DNA of 53,144 bases, from contig NZ_JAPSMC010000018.1 in NCBI RefSeq assembly GCF_026847645.1, forward strand, positions 1 through 53,144, read 5' to 3'. The stretch is from Anoxybacillus sp. J5B_2022. GTDB taxonomy: Bacteria; Bacillota; Bacilli; Bacillales; Anoxybacillaceae. A model generated the notes under the pieces. That model worked only from the letters and a program-made list of their open reading frames with translations, ran no database searches and was not told the DNA's origin. The position numbers and the translations under genes are program-made. Position 1 is the stretch's first letter. The number at the start of each line of letters is the position of its first letter. Positions 47,318-53,144 of the stretch are shown here, piece after piece.

Positions 47318-50300
47318 TGATTTTCACCCCCAGTTTGACGAAGCGTATCCAATGTGGCATTTTTTAATAGGCGGTAGCGGTCTTGGTCGAGCGATTCATC
47401 CAATTGGCACACCGCTTTAAATTCGCAATATTGACAAGCTGTTTCGCTCTTCCGCTTATATGGGGCAATATCGACAACCCCGTCTATCATCTGCATACCT
47501 ACTTGCTGAAAAATAGTCCGAACATGGCGACGCAACAACGCAAACTCTTGTTCTGATACGACTGCCGACGTTTTTGAGACAGACCCGTCTTTATTGATTT
47601 TCACTGGTACAATCGCAGATCCTTTGCCAGCATCGATCGTCTTGTCCATTAACTGAATAGCTTCGTAGTCCTCTAATACCAATCCGTTCATTTTAAAGCT
47701 TTCCAATATTTTTTGTTCCGCTTCTTCTGCTTTTAAAATCCCGTTCGGGCTTTTAATGATCGGGTTATGGATATGAAAATATAGCACGCCTGCTGGAAAC
47801 GCATTTGTTCCGACAAGCTGCTCAGCATATTCGATAATAACATCCAAATATGCGAGCATCTGCAACGTCAAGCCGTAATAAATTTCCGTAAAGTCTAGTT
47901 TTTTATTGCTTGATTTATAGTCGATCACGCGCAGTAAAACTCCCCGCGAACTTTCCGCTCGATCGATTCGGTCAATGCGTCCGACAAGTTCTAACACCGT
48001 GCCGTCCGCTAACGGAAACAAAAGCGACGGAAGTGGCCCATTGTCGCCAAATTGCAATTCCACTTCCAACGGCGCAAACCCACTTCGTTTCGCTTGTTCG
48101 CTCAATACGCTTGTTGTGCGCGCCATAATTCGTTGGAGCTTTCGTTTTACGTAATGATAGCGATGGGAGCTAAGCAAAATTTCTTGCTGAATGTATGGCA
48201 CAATTTGTTCTACCGCTTCGTACGACAATTTCTCGCATTGCTGTTTAGACAGCTCTGCCCAATCAAGTTTTTCCGCCCGAATCCGCTCAGTAATCATTTT
48301 CAGCGCATAGTGAAACAGCTGGCCGACATCTGGCGCTTCCAAACGAAAGACGTTTCGTTCTTTTAAACGAAGGCCGTAGGAAGCAAAATGGGCAAATGGA
48401 CAACGGTTGAATTGCTCGATGCGGGACACGCTCGCCTTTATTTTATGGCCATACAGCTTTTTCCCTATCGCTTTTTCAAGCTTTTTCGGCTTATTCTCAT
48501 AGAACAGCGCACGTAATACTTTTTTCGCGCGTTCCTTCCATTCGCCTTGTTCCGTATAGCAGTTATATACGTCCCACCAAATCGGCTCCACAGAGTATTG
48601 CCGCTTCCACGCTTGCAGTTGGACAGCGAGCGATTTAAGCGTCGTCAAATGGTTCGTAATAAACGAAAGCTGTTCCTCAAGCGATAAGCTAAGCGGCTCA
48701 TTTCCCCACTGTTTTTCTAAAATAGACGGAAACATTTCTTTCATTCTTTTAATGAACATAGACGGCAATAGCGATTTTCCTTCTTCGTCTGCTAAAGGAT
48801 ACGTCATATACAACCGCTCGCTTGGACTTGCCAGCGCCAAATACAAGGCAAACGGCTCGTCCAACAGCTGTTCCCGGCTTGGCGGAGCAACGCGCACCGA
48901 AAAATGATGGAGCAGTTCACGATCTTGTTCTGACAGCATGCCACCATCGCTTTTCTTCGCGGGAATGACCCCTTCATTCACGCCAATGATAAATACGCAT
49001 TTCACATCCGTAAGGCGGGAACGGTCAAAATGAGCAATGAGCACTTGGTCAATGGCCGGCGGTACGAGCGAAAATTGCAAGCTATCTAGCCCCGTTTCGA
49101 TAATCGCCGCAAACAGTTTTAGCGGCATCGCTTCTTCGCCGAGAATTTCTACGTATTGATCGAGCAACTCGATAACCGCACCCCACGCTTGTTCATGATG
49201 GCGCGCCTCAAGCAATTGACCGTTTTGCTCCGCTTCGTCACGCAGCTTTTCCAACTTCTTCGGAATATCGAGCTGCTCAAAATATAAATAAAGCGCTTCG
49301 CACATGTCGCGTCCCGTTTTTGCTTTTTGCAGCCGTTTTTGTAGCGTCAGAAGCGGAACAGCCACCATCTCCCGCCATTCGTTCAGCTTCTCTTCAAATG
49401 CTTTTTCTTCATTCGTTTGCGGCACAGAAATGCCTTCAAGCCCCCGATAACGACGGTATGTCCAGCGTTCAAGCCACTTTGCTCCATAAATCCCTTGACC
49501 TAGTACGTAATTTTCTAGCTGATCCATCGCCTCGCGCATTGCTTGAACATCGCTGTCCGGCGGAAAAAAGAGATCGGTTTTGACCGCGCGAAAAATCGCT
49601 TCGTATCGCCAATTCGTGTGAATCGCTTCTAAACTTGCGCGGATCAGTTCAATAAACGGATGGTGCATCATCGATTCTTTCTCATCGATAAAATACGGGA
49701 TGTTGTAATCGGCAAAAATTGTATGAAACAAATCGCGATAATCTTCGGAGTTGCGCACTAAAATGGCCATCTCGCGATACCTGTACCTTTCGTCGCGAGC
49801 AAGGCGAATTATTTCACGCGCAATGCCCTCTACTTCGGCTCGCCGATTGGTCGCTTGATAAATTTGCACGGATTCAGAATCTCTAGGAAACGAAACAGCC
49901 GGACGGGCGTCGTAGTGCATTTCTAAATGGCGCAACGCCTCGTCACGATGACGCACGTTTTCTTGCAACATTTCTAGTTCCTCAATCGACACGTTGTTTA
50001 AAAGGGCAATGTTGCGAAGCTCATGGTACGTTTTTCCCGTCATGCGAAACAAATGTAGATCGTGAGGAAGATGTTCATTGTACGGAGCATCAACGGTTAA
50101 GGCGACCGTCACCCGCTTGGCGCAGCACAATAGCTGTTCAAGCACCATATATTCTTGCGGAGTAAAATGATGAAACCCGTCTACATAAATATCCGCTTCT
50201 TGGATGTAGCGAGAGTGCGGAATTTTTTCCGCTAACAGCCGCAAATAATCTTCAGAATCGACGTACCGCTGCAATAGCTGGCGTTCAAATTCGGCGTAAA

Positions 50301-50802
50301 TAAGCCGCAAGTCTTTCAGCTTATCCGCCAGCACTTTTTCGGCGGCGCTGGCACGATGGCGTAATTGCATTTCCGTTTGCTCAAGCTGCGCGGGTGTAAT
50401 GCAGTAACGTTTGCACTCGATTAACATTTCTTCTAGCTGTTCAATAAACCCATGTTTATCGGTCGCACGAGCAAACAGGACAAGTTCTTCTTTCTGTTTT
50501 TCAACAATTTTTCTTAACAACATCCGAACGCCTGTTTCGTTTAAATGGTAGCGGCTCATGCCGCCGGTTTCTTGCAATACCCGCCATGCGAGCCGCGTAA
50601 AACTCAATACTTGGGCGCGAATCATTCCGCCAAGCCCTGGCGTTTCCACGAGAGCATACTCCGATTGAAACGTCATTTGCTCCGGAACAAGATAAATAAT
50701 CGGCGGGCCAGCAGGTTGCTGCCTAAGCTGTTCGCGAATTTCGTTTAAACATTTCGTCGTTTTTCCTCTCCCTGCTCTTCCGATGATTAAGCGAAGCGAC
50801 AT
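47314..50802 (-). CDS. addB: ATP-dependent helicase/nuclease subunit B
   Basis: A 1162-aa partner of AddA. Walker A is LIIGRAGRGKTTKC at the start. A nuclease domain at the C-terminus has VIDYKSSNKKLDF near 1000. The iron-sulphur cysteines are Cys in FNRCPFAHFA near 795 plus the CQYCEFKAVC cluster near 1120. The start MSLRLIIGRAG at 50802 matches family openings. No good ribosome site precedes it, only GTGAT at 7 nt, and the upstream 130 bp look like an IS remnant. First gene of addB-addA-sbcD. Confidence 0.94.
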   Translation of the reverse strand: MSLRLIIGRAGRGKTTKCLNEIREQLRQQPAGPPIIYLVPEQMTFQSEYALVETPGLGGMIRAQVLSFTRLAWRVLQETGGMSRYHLNETGVRMLLRKIVEKQKEELVLFARATDKHGFIEQLEEMLIECKRYCITPAQLEQTEMQLRHRASAAEKVLADKLKDLRLIYAEFERQLLQRYVDSEDYLRLLAEKIPHSRYIQEADIYVDGFHHFTPQEYMVLEQLLCCAKRVTVALTVDAPYNEHLPHDLHLFRMTGKTYHELRNIALLNNVSIEELEMLQENVRHRDEALRHLEMHYDARPAVSFPRDSESVQIYQATNRRAEVEGIAREIIRLARDERYRYREMAILVRNSEDYRDLFHTIFADYNIPYFIDEKESMMHHPFIELIRASLEAIHTNWRYEAIFRAVKTDLFFPPDSDVQAMREAMDQLENYVLGQGIYGAKWLERWTYRRYRGLEGISVPQTNEEKAFEEKLNEWREMVAVPLLTLQKRLQKAKTGRDMCEALYLYFEQLDIPKKLEKLRDEAEQNGQLLEARHHEQAWGAVIELLDQYVEILGEEAMPLKLFAAIIETGLDSLQFSLVPPAIDQVLIAHFDRSRLTDVKCVFIIGVNEGVIPAKKSDGGMLSEQDRELLHHFSVRVAPPSREQLLDEPFALYLALASPSERLYMTYPLADEEGKSLLPSMFIKRMKEMFPSILEKQWGNEPLSLSLEEQLSFITNHLTTLKSLAVQLQAWKRQYSVEPIWWDVYNCYTEQGEWKERAKKVLRALFYENKPKKLEKAIGKKLYGHKIKASVSRIEQFNRCPFAHFASYGLRLKERNVFRLEAPDVGQLFHYALKMITERIRAEKLDWAELSKQQCEKLSYEAVEQIVPYIQQEILLSSHRYHYVKRKLQRIMARTTSVLSEQAKRSGFAPLEVELQFGDNGPLPSLLFPLADGTVLELVGRIDRIDRAESSRGVLLRVIDYKSSNKKLDFTEIYYGLTLQMLAYLDVIIEYAEQLVGTNAFPAGVLYFHIHNPIIKSPNGILKAEEAEQKILESFKMNGLVLEDYEAIQLMDKTIDAGKGSAIVPVKINKDGSVSKTSAVVSEQEFALLRRHVRTIFQQVGMQMIDGVVDIAPYKRKSETACQYCEFKAVCQLDESLDQDRYRLLKNATLDTLRQTGGENQ

Positions 50803-50814
50803 AATTATCATCAC

Positions 50815-50945
50815 GAAACTTGTGCAAGGAAGCCCCTGCCTAAAGACTAGGAAGGAATTGCGCCTTACGCAAGTTCCGCTTCCTCCTTTCTGTACGCATA
50901 TCCATCAAATCAAGCCCACGACTTTAGTCGTTGGGTTTTTGACCT
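50815..50945. mobile_element. Right-end remnant of an IS200/IS605-like element
   Basis: A noncoding block with two stems. One is long and imperfect: GGAAG..TTGCG (about 50850-50867) with CGCAA..CTTCC (about 50873-50887). The other is CCCACGACTTTAGTCGTTGGG (50919-50939) followed by TTTTTGACC. The second hairpin and tail match the usual right end of IS200/IS605 elements in Geobacillus-like genomes (from memory). No transposase gene is present. It abuts the addB start, and may have displaced that gene's native ribosome site and promoter. Confidence 0.5.
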
Positions 50946-51029
50946 TTATTTTCCATTGTTTTCTCTTATTTTAGCACATACGTTCGTTTTTTTTAAAGAG
51001 GATTGTAGTAAATCCCTTATTTTACTAAA

Positions 51030-51062
51030 AAAGAAAAAGGTATTCTGTGCTGAATACCTTTT
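51030..51062 (-). terminator. Terminator of the signal peptidase gene
   Basis: AAAAGGTATTC (51035-51045) pairs with GAATACCTTTT (51052-51062). On the minus strand TTTTTCTTTTTT follows the arm. Confidence 0.9.
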
Positions 51063-51597
51063 AAAATCGAGTCGCAAATTCGTGAACTGGCCAGTAGCGT
51101 ACATTGACTTTTCCAACGATTCTGCTCATTTTCACAAATCCGAAATGACGGCTGTCCCAACTGTTCAAACGATTATCTCCTAATACGAACACGCACCCTT
51201 TTGGCACTACCTTTTTTCCCGTCACTTCTTCTAGCGTGAAATCTCCGGTCAATTTCCCATCAATTAATTTTCGTTTATACGGCTTTAAATACGGTTCTTC
51301 CATTGGCTTACCATTGACATAAAGCACATCGTTTTTATAAGCGATTCGGTCCCCAGGCAATCCGATGACACGTTTGACGTAATCTTCTTGCGTATTGGCG
51401 TGAAAAACGACAATATCAAACCGGTGAATGCTTCCCCATTTATTAATAATGAGCAAATTCCCTTGCTGGAGCGTTGGCATCATCGATTCGCCTTCCACGA
51501 TGTAATTGGTAAACACTAAAAACCGAATAACTAAAATAACGGATAATCCGATTCCCCATATGACCGATTTTCTTCGATAGATTGGACGTTTGCTCAT
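51061..51597 (-). CDS. sipV: Type I signal peptidase
   Basis: A 178-aa membrane protease that removes signal peptides. One N-terminal TM helix (WGIGLSVILVIRFLVFTNY) precedes the catalytic Ser in VEGESMMPTL. The catalytic Lys is in DYVKRVIGLPGD, and GDNRLNSWDSRHFG forms box E. The start at 51597 follows AGGTGA at 8 nt; a GTG four codons upstream overlaps that site. The symbol follows its place after yhjE, as in B. subtilis; other paralogues (SipS/T/U) are possible. Confidence 0.88.
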   Translation of the reverse strand: MSKRPIYRRKSVIWGIGLSVILVIRFLVFTNYIVEGESMMPTLQQGNLLIINKWGSIHRFDIVVFHANTQEDYVKRVIGLPGDRIAYKNDVLYVNGKPMEEPYLKPYKRKLIDGKLTGDFTLEEVTGKKVVPKGCVFVLGDNRLNSWDSRHFGFVKMSRIVGKVNVRYWPVHEFATRF

Positions 51598-51614
51598 ACC
51601 GTTGCTCACCTAAT

Positions 51615-52232
51615 TTAAGAATCTCCCTCGCTCGGTTTTTCTGTCAATGAAAACTTCGCTTCCACTTTCTTTCCTGCGTACCATAAAAGAAAAACAATCA
51701 CAACCACCGCCACTGTACGAAGCGGTTGTTTCGCCAGCGCTGCTAGGTCATAGCCAATAAAGCTGATCACAAAAATCATCACCATTTTCCCGAGCAGAAC
51801 TGCTAAAATAAATTGTTGTCTGCTGACGCGTGACAACCCCGCCACGACGTTAATAATGGCGGATGGAGTAAACGGAAAACAAAATAACAAAAACAGCGGC
51901 CCGAAGCCGTGGCGCTCTACCCAGCTTACAAGTTGTCTCACTTTTTGATGGCGATTTAAAAATCGAAAGAATCGCTTTTGTCCAATTTTTCTAGCAAGCA
52001 AAAAAACAAAAATCGAGCCGAGGGAAGCCCCAATCCATGAAATCATAATGCCTTTCCATAAGCCAAATGCAGCGGCATTGGCCATGACAAGCACGAACAT
52101 CGGAAGAATCGGAAAAAACGATTCCAGTAACGTGACGATCACGCCCGGCAACATTCCAAAAGAGCGGTAGTGTTCGAGCAATTGTAGTACGTGTTGTAGT
52201 GTAAACCATTGTTTTAATGTTTCAACGTCCAT
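51615..52232 (-). CDS. yhjE: TVP38/TMEM64 (VTT-domain) membrane protein
   Basis: A 205-aa multipass protein with about five TM helices. It has the VTT-family core ESFFPILPMFVLVMANAAAFG and the re-entrant Pro-rich loop CFPFTPSAIINVVAGLS. The family is linked to lipid handling and envelope homeostasis; the function here is unknown. GGGGAG precedes the ATG. It is 17 nt upstream of the signal peptidase start, so co-transcribed. Confidence 0.88.
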   Translation of the reverse strand: MDVETLKQWFTLQHVLQLLEHYRSFGMLPGVIVTLLESFFPILPMFVLVMANAAAFGLWKGIMISWIGASLGSIFVFLLARKIGQKRFFRFLNRHQKVRQLVSWVERHGFGPLFLLFCFPFTPSAIINVVAGLSRVSRQQFILAVLLGKMVMIFVISFIGYDLAALAKQPLRTVAVVVIVFLLWYAGKKVEAKFSLTEKPSEGDS

Positions 52233-52329
52233 GAATACTCCCCATTCACATTGTTGCTATCCACTTTTATTTTACACGGTTGTAGGGGGAATATAAATAG
52301 AAAGAGCTTAAATCCGCATGAAAAATTTA

Positions 52330-52917
52330 TTATGCTTCATCTTGCGGCTCATTATCTTTTTGTTTTTTTATCTGTCTAGGTTTTTCTAAATCTTCTGGCT
52401 TGTCCATTCGAAATAAATATTGCATTTTTCGTTCGCGCGCTTCCATCCGTTCGGACAGTTTCGTTCGCAATTGTGCAGTACGGTATAGCTGGTTGACAAA
52501 TGAGTGGTAGGAAACATCGAGGCAAATCTTTTTGTTGTTTTTTAAATAGACGATCGTTCTCTCCCGGTGAGAAGGCTCATATTTCATGACATGCATATGC
52601 GAGATCCACACGCAATGTGCGTCATTTGGTGAGGCTGTTGGAAACACATAAATTTCATTTAGTGGCTCAACGGCGATCGGTGCTTTGTGCGTAATCCCGA
52701 TAATGGCTTTTGTTCCTTCTTTTCTCCCTTTTAAACTCGCTCCATAATAGCCGCAGCTTCGCTCAATGATGTCGATCGGCCTTTTTTTGACGATGTACTC
52801 ACCGTCTTCTTCAATGACTTTTGAATAACATTGCCCTGAACCAAGATGTGGTAAAATCGCCATCGTGTAGCGGGTCATGATAAAACCATCAATAATTGTT
52901 CGTTCATTCAGTTTCAT
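52330..52917 (-). CDS. comK: Competence transcription factor ComK
   Basis: A 195-aa master activator of DNA-uptake genes; B. subtilis ComK is 192 aa. Conserved stretches include MAILPHLGSGQCYSKVIEEDG, ERSCGYYGASLKGRKEGTK, and AHCVWISHMHVM. The C-terminal tail is charged. The ATG at 52917 is preceded by AAGGAG at 10 nt; a GTG just before it (52920) sits at 7 nt and is possible. ComK suggests natural transformability and, with AddAB/SbcCD nearby, DNA processing genes in one region. Confidence 0.93.
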   Translation of the reverse strand: MKLNERTIIDGFIMTRYTMAILPHLGSGQCYSKVIEEDGEYIVKKRPIDIIERSCGYYGASLKGRKEGTKAIIGITHKAPIAVEPLNEIYVFPTASPNDAHCVWISHMHVMKYEPSHRERTIVYLKNNKKICLDVSYHSFVNQLYRTAQLRTKLSERMEARERKMQYLFRMDKPEDLEKPRQIKKQKDNEPQDEA

Positions 52918-52952
52918 CACTCATCCACTCCTTAAAAAGTTTTTACGTTTCC

Positions 52953-52981
52953 ATCATATCATTAATAGTTATATTTTTCTA
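52953..52981 (-). promoter_or_regulatory. Promoter of comK
   Basis: On the minus strand: TAGAAA (complement of 52976-52981), 17 bp, TATGAT (complement of 52953-52958). The weak -35 and the A/T tracts upstream (TTTTTTGAAAATATAG) suit an activated promoter. Only imperfect ComK boxes (AAAA-N5-TTTT) can be seen, for example AAAG-AGCGA-TTTT at about 52997-53009. Confidence 0.5.
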
Positions 52982-52987
52982 TATTTT

Positions 52988-53020
52988 CAAAAAACAAAGA
53001 GCGATTTTTTTTAATCGCTC
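52988..53020 (-). terminator. Terminator of the gene upstream of comK
   Basis: GAGCGATT (52999-53006) pairs with AATCGCTC (53013-53020). On the minus strand TTTGTTTTTT follows. Confidence 0.88.
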
Positions 53021-53144
53021 ATGAGTTATAAAATGTTTGCTTTATTTCTTCTTCTGCCAAATGTTCGTTCGCTTGCTCGATAGCTGTATGCTCCGCTACC
53101 GATCCGCCTGCGTATGCCTCTTCATCTAAAAACGCTTGGCGAAA
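53019..53144 (-). CDS. C-terminal end of an unidentified protein (partial)
   Basis: The last 41 residues of a protein running off the right edge. The tail includes FLDEEAYAGGSVAEHTAIEQ and LAEEEIKQTFYNS, then TGA. It is Glu/Ala-rich, probably helical. It ends in a clear terminator before comK. Not enough remains to name it; in B. subtilis the small gene yhzC lies near comK, but similarity was not recognised. Confidence 0.7.
   Translation of the reverse strand, partial: FRQAFLDEEAYAGGSVAEHTAIEQANEHLAEEEIKQTFYNS

Overview
The window is a chromosomal segment of a moderately thermophilic, spore-forming member of the Bacillaceae, most like Anoxybacillus or Geobacillus. The signs are: complete spore genes (a gerP cluster, yunB, a Spo0E-type phosphatase), ComK, AddAB in place of RecBCD, an S-box riboswitch, and blocks in Bacillus subtilis order (yitJ-yitK-yitL; yisK-yisL-yisN-asnO-yisQ-yisR; gerP-sbcC-sbcD-addA-addB; yhjE-sip; comK). 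The membrane-anchored GH13 amylase with a GH31 glucosidase and a neopullulanase points to Anoxybacillus. The genus call is inference.

Layout. 1-900: an AT-rich small membrane protein and transposase debris. 0.9-4.5 kb: a BMP-type binding lipoprotein paired with a chemoreceptor, then an S1-domain RNA-binding protein (YitL). 4.5-10.6 kb: YajQ-family YitK, then a SAM riboswitch controlling yitJ-metH (methyl supply for methionine synthesis). 10.6-12.8 kb: a 51-aa ORF, a stress-type short-chain dehydrogenase, a free-standing candidate small RNA, and sporulation gene yunB. 12.8-23.6 kb: a maltodextrin regulon. The operon malE-malF-malG-amylase-GH31 glucosidase-malR (minus strand) and a divergent neopullulanase share near-identical operator sites. 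23.7-33.1 kb: yisR, yisQ, asnO, yisN, yisL, rocD, yisK, a Spo0E-type phosphatase and a DUF418 membrane protein. 33.2-37.5 kb: an acyl-CoA synthetase and eight GerP-family genes, gerPABCDEF plus two extra GerPF-like genes, with three SigmaK-like promoters. 37.5-50.8 kb: the repair genes addB-addA-sbcD-sbcC (minus strand), in which an IS605/IS1341-type tnpB element separates sbcD from sbcC. 50.8-53.1 kb: a probable IS200/IS605 right-end remnant directly upstream of addB, signal peptidase I, yhjE, comK and the end of one further gene.

How it works together. The amylase (surface-anchored), the MalEFG importer, the neopullulanase and the glucosidase take starch to glucose, under MalR and probably CcpA. 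No ABC ATPase is encoded here, so a shared one of MsmX type probably acts in trans. YitJ and MetH make methionine and are switched off by SAM.

Most unusual points. (1) A standalone transcription unit of about 90 nt at 11842-11967, with its own promoter, two hairpins and a C-rich linker, resembles the iron-sparing sRNA FsrA. (2) The tnpB gene is itself split by a 114-bp, TA-flanked, MITE-like insertion, which hides its true N-terminus at 42325. (3) IS material lies at two junctions of the AddAB/SbcCD locus. (4) There are extra GerPF-like genes, each with its own SigmaK-like promoter.
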